Below the pieces are notes generated by a model, which saw nothing but the letters and a program-made list of their open reading frames with translations, made no database searches and had not been told where the DNA came from. A program made the translations under genes and the position numbers. DNA of 50,101 nucleotides from Rhodospirillaceae bacterium (GTDB lineage: Bacteria; Pseudomonadota; Alphaproteobacteria; UBA8366), in contig PAXN01000001.1 in NCBI GenBank assembly GCA_002715005.1, positions 113,058 to 163,158 of the forward strand, in the 5' to 3' direction. Every line of letters begins with the position of its first letter. The stretch's first letter is position 1. Of the stretch, positions 8,140 to 15,720 are shown piece after piece.

Positions 8140-9006
8140 ATGGGAAGAACCATGCCCGAGATTTTGCCGTCCGGTGATGCGTTGGGTGCAGAAGTGCTTG
8201 GCGTTGACCTGTCCAAACCTCTAGATGATGAAACCTTTTTGGCTGTTGAATCAGCCTTCAATGAGCATTCTGTCATTTGCATTCGCAATCAGGATCTGGA
8301 TCCGGCGACATTTGTCGCTTATGCCAGTCGTTATGGTGAACCCCAGAACTTGTACTTAAATAATTACGCAATGCCTGGTCATCCGGAAATTTTATATGTC
8401 TCAAACATACAAGAAAATGGCAAGGATATTGGCCACGCAGATGCTGGGGTCGTTTGGCATTCTGATATGTCATTCGAAAAAAATCCGCCACGGGCAACTG
8501 CATTACACGCGAGGGAAGTGCCGGTAACGGAAGACGGGACGATTTTAGGTGACACTTTGTTTGCCAGTGGCGTCAAGGCTTATGAGTCTTTAAGCGATGA
8601 AATCAAGGAAAAACTTAAAGGCAAGCAGGTAGTGCATGACGTGCTGGGCCGTCGTCGGCAAACAGGGAGTGGTGCACAGGATAATGACAAACGCAAGGCA
8701 GTGCCATTAATGCGACACCCTGCTGTGCGGACCCACCCCTATACAGGCCAAAAGGTGCTCTACGTCTCTAAGGGAGAGTGCGTTGATATGGATGGCATGG
8801 AGACTGAGGATGCTGTGTCATTGATTGACGAGCTAGCAATGACCGTTATTAGCGAAGAATTCATTTATCGTCATAAATGGCAAGTGGGTGATGTTCTGAT
8901 GTGGGATAATTGTGCGGTTCAGCATCTCGCTATCCATGATTATGAATTGCCGATGCGGCGTATGATGTGGCGTACTACGGTCGGTTACACGGATGTTTAT
9001 GAATAA
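8140..9006 (+). CDS. TauD/TfdA-family Fe(II)/2-oxoglutarate dioxygenase
   Basis: 288 residues, the usual length. The iron ligands appear as HxD in VVWHSDMSFE (near residue 107) and the distal His in MWDNCAVQHLA (near 265). The Arg in MRRMMWRTT is the 2-oxoglutarate ligand. It should hydroxylate a small carboxylate, sulfonate or related substrate in the cytoplasm; the exact substrate is not inferable. The ATG at 8140 has a clear AGGGAG ribosome site. The CoA ester lyase gene starts 37 bases downstream on the same strand, so the two likely form an operon in which an oxidised product is later cleaved as a CoA ester. It differs from the other two TauD-like proteins in the window. Confidence 0.92.
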   Translation: MGRTMPEILPSGDALGAEVLGVDLSKPLDDETFLAVESAFNEHSVICIRNQDLDPATFVAYASRYGEPQNLYLNNYAMPGHPEILYVSNIQENGKDIGHADAGVVWHSDMSFEKNPPRATALHAREVPVTEDGTILGDTLFASGVKAYESLSDEIKEKLKGKQVVHDVLGRRRQTGSGAQDNDKRKAVPLMRHPAVRTHPYTGQKVLYVSKGECVDMDGMETEDAVSLIDELAMTVISEEFIYRHKWQVGDVLMWDNCAVQHLAIHDYELPMRRMMWRTTVGYTDVYE

Positions 9007-9043
9007 ATAATTCTAATAGAGCTAAGGTTTGAGGGAGAACAAG

Positions 9044-9961
9044 ATGACCGATGCAACAACTAAAGCAAAAGAAGGCCTTGTATTGCGGTCACTCCTTTTT
9101 GTGCCTGTGAATGTGGAAAAATTCGTGGCAAAAGCTCACATGCGTGGCGCTGATGCTATCATTCTCGATCTGGAAGACAGTATCGCCGCTTCCGAGAAGG
9201 CGACGGCGCGGACATTGGTGTCGGAAGCTGCTGAGCGGGTAAGCCAAAAAGGCGCTGATGTTTTTGTACGTATTAACAGTCCGCTCCGTTTAGGTATTCC
9301 CGATTTGGAGGCAGTCATTCATCCCGGTATTACTGGGATTACCTTGCCGAAATGCGATGGGCCGGGCCATGTGCGTCTGATTGCTGAAGCACTTGACGAA
9401 TTGGAAGCGGAACGCGGCATAGAAGTAGGCTCAATCATTATGAGTGTGCGTATTGAAACTGCCGAAGCATATTTTAAAATGCCCGAAATCGCAAAAGCGC
9501 ATCCACGTATCGCGGGTTTCGGTCTTGGTAGCGAGGATTTCACTTTGTCAATTGGAGTAGAGCCGAGCACCGAGACGCTTCTTTTCCCAAAACAACAATC
9601 CATAATTGCCGCGCGCGCTGCAGGTGTTCTCCCCATGGGGTTGGTGAGCTCTGGGGCTGATTACAGCCATTTGGACGAAATGCGCAAGGTTGTTCAGAAA
9701 TCGCGACGTTTCGGGTTTGCAGGTTCTTCATGTATCCATCCGGCGGTAGTCCCAATTTTAAATGAAGAGTTTACGCCACCTGCGGACGAAATTAACTCGG
9801 CACGAAAAATCATCAATGCTTTCTACAAAGCTGAGAAGGCGGGCCGGGCGGCGCTCGAAGTGGATGGTAAAATGGTTGACTATCCTGTCGTTTATCGGGC
9901 GGAGAACTTGGTCAAAATAGCCGATAATATTGCCAAGAAAGAGGCTGCTATCAACGGCTAG
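9044..9961 (+). CDS. HpcH/HpaI-family CoA ester lyase (CitE-like)
   Basis: 305 residues of the citrate lyase beta-subunit/malyl-CoA lyase TIM-barrel family. Recognisable signatures are RSLLFVPVNVEKFVAKA near the N-terminus, ADAIILDLEDSIA (metal and substrate site), VRINSPL, the metal-binding Glu in SVRIETAEAYF and the GFGLGSEDF loop with its Asp. Family members cleave or form (S)-citramalyl-, malyl- or hydroxy-methylglutaryl-like CoA esters. The ATG at 9044 is preferred because GAGGGAG sits 6 bases before it; an in-frame TTG at 9029 overlaps that site. Placement directly after a TauD-like oxygenase suggests a joint catabolic step. A stand-alone CitE activity on citramalyl-CoA is also possible. 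Confidence 0.88.
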   Translation: MTDATTKAKEGLVLRSLLFVPVNVEKFVAKAHMRGADAIILDLEDSIAASEKATARTLVSEAAERVSQKGADVFVRINSPLRLGIPDLEAVIHPGITGITLPKCDGPGHVRLIAEALDELEAERGIEVGSIIMSVRIETAEAYFKMPEIAKAHPRIAGFGLGSEDFTLSIGVEPSTETLLFPKQQSIIAARAAGVLPMGLVSSGADYSHLDEMRKVVQKSRRFGFAGSSCIHPAVVPILNEEFTPPADEINSARKIINAFYKAEKAGRAALEVDGKMVDYPVVYRAENLVKIADNIAKKEAAING

Positions 9962-10363
9962 GGATTGTTTAGCTCCAAGTTTCTCTTTGGGCAGAGCGGT
10001 ACGGACCGGTAGCACTTTGTGGGAGGCGCTGGGCTTTAATGAAGCTCTGGCACCGGTTCTAGCTGCTTGCCCTACCTTTTGAAGGTGCGGTGATATTTAA
10101 GTGACGGATAACATATCGCGTATGTTCTATACGCCGCTCGCAATTTTCAATGAGACATGAGAGGTATTATTCGGCGCGATTAATGCTCATTTGCTTTCAA
10201 ATTTGGTGGGCTTTTGGAAGAGGTTGATGGAAGTCCTTGCCCACTGGCTTGATGTGCAGGGCGTGAATATCTTCATGTCCTATATGACCCCTTCTCTACA
10301 AGGGCGCGGGGTGTTACGGAATAAGAAAATGATCGACCTGCTGGTCGGAAGGGGAATTGACGT
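9962..10363. other. 402-base intergenic region with two overlapping inverted repeats
   Basis: No convincing gene. An open frame runs from 10191 into the start of chrA, but it has no ribosome site, no recognisable family and would overlap chrA by 67 bases. At 10110-10134 two mutually exclusive inverted repeats overlap: AACATA/TATGTT around TCGCG, and GCGTAT/ATACGC around GTTCT. They could be an operator or alternative hairpins in a chrA leader. Nothing else is recognised. Confidence 0.5.
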
Positions 10364-11656
10364 ATGGGTAATTCGAATACTAGCGCACCATCGCAGCCTA
10401 CCCTTAGTGAGGCATTTCCGACTTGGGTGAAAATTGGCTTCTTATCGTTTGGCGGACCGGCATCACAGATTGCGCTAATGCACAAAATCGTGGTCGAGGA
10501 AAAAGGTTGGTTAAAAGAACAGCGGTTCTTGAATGCGCTCAGTTTTTGCATGCTCTTGCCAGGACCAGAGGCGATGCAACTGGCAACGTACGCCGGTTGG
10601 CGATTGCATGGTCTTTGGGGGGGGCTTGCGGCAGGGTTAATGTTTGTTATCCCCGGCGCCCTAATCATTTTAGCACTTGCTGCATTTTATGCTGCAGTTG
10701 GCAATGTGCCGCTGGTAAATGCAATTTTTCTGGGTATTAAGGCAGCGGTTCTTATTATTGTGGTGGAGGCGTTGTTGCGGGTTGCAAAACGCGCACTTCA
10801 TAAACCTGAACACTGGATTATTGCTGGCCTAACCTTCATCGCTATTTTCTTTTTTGATCTGTCCTATCCGCTCATCGTGGCGGTCGCTGCTACCTTTGGA
10901 TTTTTGCGCGGAAGCGATAGTACGGGTGATGGGGTGCCGGCTGAAGCCATTTCCAAATCCTTTATGGGCACTTTGGCTACGATTGTAATTTGGTTAGTAA
11001 TTTGGTGGGCGCCGATTTTTGCAATGGACGCCATTTTTGGTACGAAAATTCTTGCCGATATTGGCCAATTCTTCTCCAAATTAGCCGTTGTAACCTTTGG
11101 CGGTGCCTATGCGGTGCTGGCCTATATGGCTCAAGATGTGGTGAATCAGTTCGGTTGGCTCTCTGCGGGCGAAATGATGGACGGCTTGGGCCTTGCGGAA
11201 ACTACTCCGGGGCCGCTTATTCTCGTAACAGAGTTTGTTGGATTTCTTGCGGCCTATCGTGAAGGTGGCATGGCGCTAGGTATGGCAGGTGCAGCGGTCA
11301 CGCTGTGGGTCACATTCGCGCCATGTTTTCTATGGATTTTCGCAGGGGCACCTTATATCGAGTGGATTTGCGCGCAATCACGGTTAAAAGGAGCGCTAAC
11401 TGGCATTACGGCAGCAGTAGTGGGTGTTATCCTCAACCTTTCAATTTGGTTTGCACTTCACGTTATTTTTGCCAAAGTTACCGCCACCAAGTACGGCTCG
11501 GCTCTAATATGGCAACCGGACCTGATAACATACGATTGGAAGGTAATAGCCTTATCTATTCTTTGCGGATTTTTACTGTTTAAATTCCATATGGGTGTCA
11601 CCTGGATACTCGCTATATCTTCATTGATTGGTGTGTTTTTGGCATTGGGGCTTTAA
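10364..11656 (+). CDS. chrA: chromate transporter family protein (CHR, long two-domain form)
   Basis: 430 residues with about 10-12 membrane segments. The N-terminal half holds the CHR signature FLSFGGPASQIALMHKIVV and the CMLLPGPEAMQLATYAGWR block; the second half repeats it as VVTFGGAYAVLAYMAQ and LGLAETTPGPLILVTEFVGF. This is the duplicated long-chain ChrA architecture. Such proteins export chromate or related oxyanions driven by the proton gradient. In a cell without other chromate resistance genes nearby, transport of a different oxyanion is possible. A GGAAGGGG ribosome site precedes the ATG. The following gene is convergent. Confidence 0.88.
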   Translation: MGNSNTSAPSQPTLSEAFPTWVKIGFLSFGGPASQIALMHKIVVEEKGWLKEQRFLNALSFCMLLPGPEAMQLATYAGWRLHGLWGGLAAGLMFVIPGALIILALAAFYAAVGNVPLVNAIFLGIKAAVLIIVVEALLRVAKRALHKPEHWIIAGLTFIAIFFFDLSYPLIVAVAATFGFLRGSDSTGDGVPAEAISKSFMGTLATIVIWLVIWWAPIFAMDAIFGTKILADIGQFFSKLAVVTFGGAYAVLAYMAQDVVNQFGWLSAGEMMDGLGLAETTPGPLILVTEFVGFLAAYREGGMALGMAGAAVTLWVTFAPCFLWIFAGAPYIEWICAQSRLKGALTGITAAVVGVILNLSIWFALHVIFAKVTATKYGSALIWQPDLITYDWKVIALSILCGFLLFKFHMGVTWILAISSLIGVFLALGL

Positions 11657-12081
11657 AAAGGTGCGTTTAGGTTTCCATGATGCAAAATGTGATGCCTTTG
11701 GCGTGTTTCGCGCAAGGTCCGCCATGCCTTTATAGAACTGGTGACGATTGGCGGTGTGGTGAAAGAGAAAAAGCACTCTGTAATATATATAAACAACAAG
11801 TTATTATATTATATATAGTAATAAATTAAAAAATGAAATATATGATGGATGTTTGTCTAAATATTAAGTTCCTAACTATTCTGTATAATTAAAAATATAA
11901 AAATTAATTTCTAAATCTGAACAATTAAAACATATTTTAATTTTTAATTTGAGCGGCTAATCATAAAATAGTACATGAAAAAATTCATGTTTATCAAAAG
12001 TAATCGTCAGCGCGAAGTTATTTCGTCTGCTGCGCAGTTCATTAGAAGTCAAAGAAGCGCAGCGTAATACTGGCGTGCGGT
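11657..12081. other. intergenic region containing a very AT-rich island
   Basis: Between two convergent genes. About 11780-12000 is roughly 15-20% G+C, against about half elsewhere. It contains a perfect all-AT hairpin (AATTAAAA/TTTTAATT at 11923-11942 around CATA) and another at 11973-11990 (ACATGAA/TTCATGT around AAAA). An ATG in the second hairpin opens a 30-codon frame ending at 12067, without a ribosome site; I do not call it a gene. Because neither neighbour reads out of this region, it is not an ordinary promoter. Confidence 0.7.
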
Positions 12082-12567
12082 CTACTTGGTTAGGCGCCCA
12101 TTGAAACGGAGTGTTTTACCGTCGCCACGCTCGATACGTGGGGCGTGATTAGTACGAATGTCTTTTTTGCCTTTTTCGTAGCCAGCCACTTGCAATAATT
12201 CCAAATCATTATCGGGGTCGGCACTTTCGAACCAGTAGGGAAAGCCACGCGGTGTGACTATGCCTTCCATAGGACCATATTCACCATAGACTTCGGTTTC
12301 GCTGTTATAGAAACGGGCTTTGCCTTTTAGCACCATCCAAAACGTATCAGCGGCCGCATGAGAGTGAAGATTATTACCGCCTCCGGCCTTAACCACCTGG
12401 ACCGCGCCTTTAACGATATCGGTTTGTGCTAATTTTACTAGGCCCTTGCCTGATTCGAACTCGGGCGTTTCATAACGAAAGGTTTGTGGATTGCGAACCC
12501 GTTCGACATGCGGGTCGAAAGGATCTTCCTGTTTTGGGGCAATGGTTTCTTCTGCTCTTGGGGCCAT
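12082..12567 (-). CDS. cupin-domain protein
   Basis: 161 residues with a single cupin beta-barrel. Motif 1 reads NLHSHAAADTFWMVLKGKARFY (residues about 80-101), with two metal-ligand His and an Asp near the usual Glu place. Motif 2 falls around MEGIVTPRGFPYWFES. Cupins of this size include dioxygenases, isomerases and sugar-binding proteins, so no reaction is assigned. It is transcribed away from the ThDP-decarboxylase genes; the shared 167-base divergent region contains a 14-bp palindrome, suggesting common control. The start ATG at 12567 begins the hydrophilic N-terminus MAPRAEET. Confidence 0.8.
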   Translation of the reverse strand: MAPRAEETIAPKQEDPFDPHVERVRNPQTFRYETPEFESGKGLVKLAQTDIVKGAVQVVKAGGGNNLHSHAAADTFWMVLKGKARFYNSETEVYGEYGPMEGIVTPRGFPYWFESADPDNDLELLQVAGYEKGKKDIRTNHAPRIERGDGKTLRFNGRLTK

Positions 12568-12584
12568 GATCTAGCGCTCCGAAT

Positions 12585-12598
12585 ATTGGACTTCCAAT
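12585..12598. promoter_or_regulatory. 14-bp palindrome in the cupin/decarboxylase divergent promoter region
   Basis: ATTGGA-CT-TCCAAT is a perfect inverted repeat with a 2-base centre, flanked by AATATT on both sides, between divergent gene starts at 12567 and 12735. The form fits a dimeric regulator's operator. No regulator gene is adjacent, so this is inference only. Confidence 0.35.
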
Positions 12599-12734
12599 CT
12601 AATATTATTGTACCAAAAACCTACCCGACTGAAAGAGCAGAATGCAAGAGGAGGGGCTAGCACAAAAATTCCAATGCGTTATGATCACTGCAATTCCAGC
12701 GGTTGGATAATCTATCAATAGAGGGAGAAAGCCC

Positions 12735-13262
12735 ATGGCGGCACGAAAAAAGAAAGCCTGGCAAGATAAGCTTTACGATTCACTGAAGAAAGATCTTGGC
12801 ATAACGCAATTCTCCTATGTGCCGGATGCCGGCCATAGGATTCTCATTGATCGTTCTTTAAGCGACCCATCTGTTCACTCTATACCGCTGTCGACTGAAG
12901 AAGAGGGCGTAGCGATGGCAGCGGGTGCATGGCTAGGCGGTAAAAGATCTGCTGTGCTCGTTCAAAGCAGCGGCGTTGGCAACTGTGTCAACTTCTTCAG
13001 CCTAAACGTCAATGCGCGTATTCCACTTTTAATGTTGGTCTCCATGCGTGGCGATTTTGGCGAAGCTAATCCTTGGCAGGTTCCTATGGGTCAGGCGGTG
13101 CAACCGGTTTGCGAGGCGAGTGGTCTAAAAGTTCTGCGTTGCGATTACGAACACGAAGTCCTTGCTACCGTCCAGGCCGCGGGTCAAATGGCGTTCCGTT
13201 CCTTACAGCCGATGGCGGTTCTCTTTACGCAGAAGCTGCTCGGCGCGAAATACTTTGCTTAA
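12735..13262 (+). CDS. ThDP-dependent 2-oxoacid decarboxylase alpha subunit (ComD/phosphonopyruvate decarboxylase-like)
   Basis: 175 residues corresponding to the pyrimidine-binding domain of a ThDP enzyme that is split into two chains. The activating Glu is in STEEEGVAMAAGAWLGGKR (about residues 53-71). The SSGVGNCVNFF and PLLMLVSMRGDFGEANPWQ segments match sulfopyruvate and phosphonopyruvate decarboxylases. The partner beta subunit starts 15 bases downstream. The complex should remove CO2 from a 3-substituted pyruvate, for example 3-sulfopyruvate giving sulfoacetaldehyde, but no Xsc or phosphonate gene is present to confirm this. Start ATG lies behind AGAGGGAGA. Confidence 0.82.
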   Translation: MAARKKKAWQDKLYDSLKKDLGITQFSYVPDAGHRILIDRSLSDPSVHSIPLSTEEEGVAMAAGAWLGGKRSAVLVQSSGVGNCVNFFSLNVNARIPLLMLVSMRGDFGEANPWQVPMGQAVQPVCEASGLKVLRCDYEHEVLATVQAAGQMAFRSLQPMAVLFTQKLLGAKYFA

Positions 13263-13277
13263 GAGGGAGAGACAACG

Positions 13278-13919
13278 ATGGCTAAAAAAGCAGTAAAAAA
13301 GCACATTAGTAAGGCAAATGCTAAGCTGAAGGCAGGCGAACTTGAGCGGCGCGCAGCATCAAAGGCAATCCTTGGCAACACAGACGATTTCCTTTTTGTC
13401 ACGGGCCTTGCAGGCTCGAAAGACGACGTCCTGAATGCAACTGGGCCGCTTGCATCTAATGTATTCCCGTTGAGCGGCGCTATGGGTGCCGCTTGCAGCA
13501 TCGGACTTGGTTTGGCGCTAGCCCAACCGGAGAAAACGGTTGTAGTAGTTACAGGTGAAGGGGAATTGCTAATGAATGTGGGCACCTTGGCGACGATTGG
13601 CGCTATGGACCCGCCGAACTTGCGCATTCTTTGCATCGATAACGAACGTTATGGCGAAACCGGTTGGCAACCTAGCCATACTCTGCGGGGCGTCGATCTT
13701 GCAAAAATGGCAGAAGGGGCAAACATCAAATCAGTACGCACTGTCACCAAGAAGAGCCAATTTAAGGAAGCAAGGGAGTTGTTGCGCGGTGCAAATAGCA
13801 CAGCCTTTATTCTCCTTAAAGTGGCGGCGACCGACCCTGGTAAATTGCCTGGGCCAGCTGAACGGGACGCATCCGTCTGGAAAACACGGTTCCGTGATAA
13901 TCTTGGCATAAGGTCATAA
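13278..13919 (+). CDS. ThDP-dependent 2-oxoacid decarboxylase beta subunit (ComE-like)
   Basis: 213 residues forming the pyrophosphate-binding domain partner of the preceding protein. After a Lys/Ala-rich start, FPLSGAMGAACSIGLGLAL precedes the cofactor motif GEGELLMN (residues 93-100). The usual motif is GDG...N, and here the metal-ligand Asp is Glu94 while Asn100 is kept. Downstream LRILCIDNERYGETGWQPSH closely matches phosphonopyruvate/sulfopyruvate decarboxylase beta domains. Ribosome site GAGGGAGA is well placed. A strong intrinsic terminator follows at 13934, so alpha and beta form a closed two-gene unit. Substrate is not determined. Confidence 0.82.
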   Translation: MAKKAVKKHISKANAKLKAGELERRAASKAILGNTDDFLFVTGLAGSKDDVLNATGPLASNVFPLSGAMGAACSIGLGLALAQPEKTVVVVTGEGELLMNVGTLATIGAMDPPNLRILCIDNERYGETGWQPSHTLRGVDLAKMAEGANIKSVRTVTKKSQFKEARELLRGANSTAFILLKVAATDPGKLPGPAERDASVWKTRFRDNLGIRS

Positions 13920-13933
13920 TTTAATTCCGATTA

Positions 13934-13973
13934 AGGGTCCTCTTCAACTCAACGAAGGGGACCCTATTCTTTT
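13934..13973 (+). terminator. intrinsic terminator after the decarboxylase genes
   Basis: A 12-bp stem (AGGGTCCTCTTC at 13934-13945 with GAAGGGGACCCT at 13954-13965, one T-G wobble) has an 8-base loop and is followed by TTCTTTT. It lies 15 bases after the stop of the beta subunit. Confidence 0.88.
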
Positions 13974-13999
13974 GGACCTTTCTCTAGCCTAGGCCATCG

Positions 14000-14431
14000 A
14001 TGGATAAATATTCACACGAGATGCAAGTCGGCGATTCGTATGCGCCGCTCGATATCGAAATCACGCCGGAATATCATCAGCAGTATTTGTATGGTGCACA
14101 AGATTTTGATGCGCGATATGTGAATGGCATTGATGGCAATCCGCCGGAAGTCCATGCGGCGATGATCCTTAATCTAAGTTCGCTGACTCGTTCTCCCAGT
14201 TACAAGGTGGCTGAGAATACCGGTACAGTGATGGGGGAGACTGAGTGTCAATTTTGCAATCCGGCTTTTGTGGGCAGTACCCTTCATATCACTTATGACG
14301 TCACCAGAACGTTTGAAAAGCGTGGGCGCGATTACCAGACCGTGTCTACTACAGTGACTGATGGGGAAGGGCGTATTATTCTGAAACGACATACACATGT
14401 GGCGATCATGCTGAAGGAAAATCCGGTATGA
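14000..14431 (+). CDS. MaoC-like hotdog-fold protein, first of a pair
   Basis: 143 residues resembling the N-terminal hotdog half of MaoC-type hydratases (FAS1_DH_region-like): GDSYAPLDIEITPEYHQQYLYGAQDFDARYV, then MILNLSSLTRSP and the strand CQFCNPAFVGSTLHITYDVTRTFEKRGRDYQTVSTTVTD is typical of the central helix and sheet. It lacks the catalytic Asp/His hydratase motif. It overlaps the next gene by 4 bases (ATGA), and two-chain hydratases of this form usually act as heterodimers on enoyl-CoA or related thioesters. No good ribosome site is seen before the ATG. Confidence 0.72.
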   Translation: MDKYSHEMQVGDSYAPLDIEITPEYHQQYLYGAQDFDARYVNGIDGNPPEVHAAMILNLSSLTRSPSYKVAENTGTVMGETECQFCNPAFVGSTLHITYDVTRTFEKRGRDYQTVSTTVTDGEGRIILKRHTHVAIMLKENPV

Positions 14432-14874
14432 TTGTGATAGGGTCTATCGAACGTACAGTAGATGTCGGCACGACCTTCGAAGGGCCGGTGTACCATATGG
14501 ATATCAAACGATTATGGGCTCACTCCGGCGGCCCGTTCGCGGCAGAGGGTTGGCCAAATAAAAATCTTCACACCGATCAAGGTAAAGCGAAGGAGGCCGG
14601 ATTGCCCGCTCCTATAGCATCGGGGCAACAGCCGCAAGGGCAGCTTATTAATATGCTCTTGAAGCTATTCGGTCAGGCATGGTGGAACTATGGCTGGTTG
14701 AATATCAAGTTCTTTAAGCCCACCTTTGCTAATACGGACGTACAACCAAAGTTAAAGTTAATCGATAAAGAAGAAGATAATAGAGGCACAACCTTCACAT
14801 TCGAGGCCTGGGCTGAACGCGGAGACGGCGAAAAAACCCTCGGTGGAACTGTAAAGTGCTTGCTGCCTAAATAG
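14428..14874 (+). CDS. MaoC-like hotdog-fold hydratase, second of a pair
   Basis: 148 residues. The region LWAHSGGPFAAEGWPNKNLHTD followed by AKEAGLPAPIASG aligns with the hydratase-2 motif (SGDxNPxHxDxxxAxxxG). The His (LHTD) and the PIASG turn are kept, but the usual SGD Asp is not obvious, so the active site may be altered or the protein may be only hydratase-like. The C-terminal strand PTFANTDVQPKLKLIDKEE fits a hotdog sheet. Translationally coupled to the preceding gene. The last 8 bases overlap the end of the convergent dioxygenase gene. Likely role: hydration or dehydration of a CoA ester; substrate unknown. Confidence 0.72.
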   Translation: MIVIGSIERTVDVGTTFEGPVYHMDIKRLWAHSGGPFAAEGWPNKNLHTDQGKAKEAGLPAPIASGQQPQGQLINMLLKLFGQAWWNYGWLNIKFFKPTFANTDVQPKLKLIDKEEDNRGTTFTFEAWAERGDGEKTLGGTVKCLLPK

Positions 14875-15709
14875 GTCGTTCACCCTTTGTCATGATTCGA
14901 TAAAGTTTGCGCTCTTGGGTTTCCCAATCATAGTCATCATTGGCTTGATGCAGCGCTTGTCGGTTATCCCAGATCAGAAAATCACCGGCCTGCCATTTAT
15001 GGCGATAGTGGAATTGTGGTTGAAAAAGGTGATCGTGTAATTTGTCAATCAACGAATCACTTTCTGAATTATCTAGTCCATCTATATTTTCGACGCGGAT
15101 CGGATTGAGATAGATAGACTTCTTTCCGTGGACTGGATGGGTGCGGGCAATTGGATGGACAAATTGATCGCCGAATTTCTCGACTTGGTCTTCGGTCCGT
15201 TTGATGAGTTTACGTGGTGAGCGGCTACTTTCATAAACATGTACTGCGTTTAATCCCTCGATGCGTTTTTTCATGTCATCCGAGAGTGCGTCATAGGCCG
15301 CACGGGTCGACATAAAGTCGGTGTCGCCACCATCACTGGGAACGGTTATGGCAAATAGCATGGTTCCTGCAGGAGGTTCTTCGAAATAGGAGGCATCTGT
15401 ATGCCAGGATGTTCCGCGAATTTTGCGTTTGCCGCTTCCTGCCGTGTCGCCGTCCATATGGGTTAAAACGCCGACATCGGGAAACTCCGGAAGGTTGAAT
15501 TGACCATAGAGTTGTTCGAATGGCTCCCCGAAAATTCGGCCCACCTTAAGAAACTCGCGCGGGGTAAGATTTTGGCCTCGTATACACAGCACGATATATT
15601 CCGCCCATGCTTCATTTAGGGCTTTTATTGTAGAGATATCTAAATCATCGGTAAGGTTTATGCTGGCGATTTCTGCCCCTAAAGGTGCATCAAATGGGTG
15701 AATCTTCAT
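14867..15709 (-). CDS. TauD/TfdA-family Fe(II)/2-oxoglutarate dioxygenase
   Basis: 280 residues. HxD is in GTSWHTDASYFE, the distal His in WDNRQALHQAND, and the 2-oxoglutarate Arg in RKLYRIMTKGERP, so the active site is complete. A very good ribosome site (TAGGAGG) precedes the ATG at 15709. It is the last gene of a three-gene minus-strand set behind two SDR genes (11-base gap), which suggests that an alcohol or hemiaminal made by the oxygenase is a substrate of the SDRs, or the reverse. Its C-terminal third resembles the partial protein at 1-318. Known relatives act on taurine, aryloxyacetates or alkyl sulfates; this one cannot be assigned. Confidence 0.92.
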   Translation of the reverse strand: MKIHPFDAPLGAEIASINLTDDLDISTIKALNEAWAEYIVLCIRGQNLTPREFLKVGRIFGEPFEQLYGQFNLPEFPDVGVLTHMDGDTAGSGKRKIRGTSWHTDASYFEEPPAGTMLFAITVPSDGGDTDFMSTRAAYDALSDDMKKRIEGLNAVHVYESSRSPRKLIKRTEDQVEKFGDQFVHPIARTHPVHGKKSIYLNPIRVENIDGLDNSESDSLIDKLHDHLFQPQFHYRHKWQAGDFLIWDNRQALHQANDDYDWETQERKLYRIMTKGERPI

Positions 15710-15720
15710 TGCCGGACCTC

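Noticed and set aside
10191-10430. 79-codon frame before and overlapping chrA
   Set aside because: No ribosome site, no recognisable family, and it overlaps the well-supported chrA start.
11975-12067. 30-codon frame (MKKFMFIKSNRQREVISSAA...) at the edge of the AT island
   Set aside because: Its ATG lies inside a hairpin, no ribosome site is present and the length is too short to judge. Noted but not called a gene.
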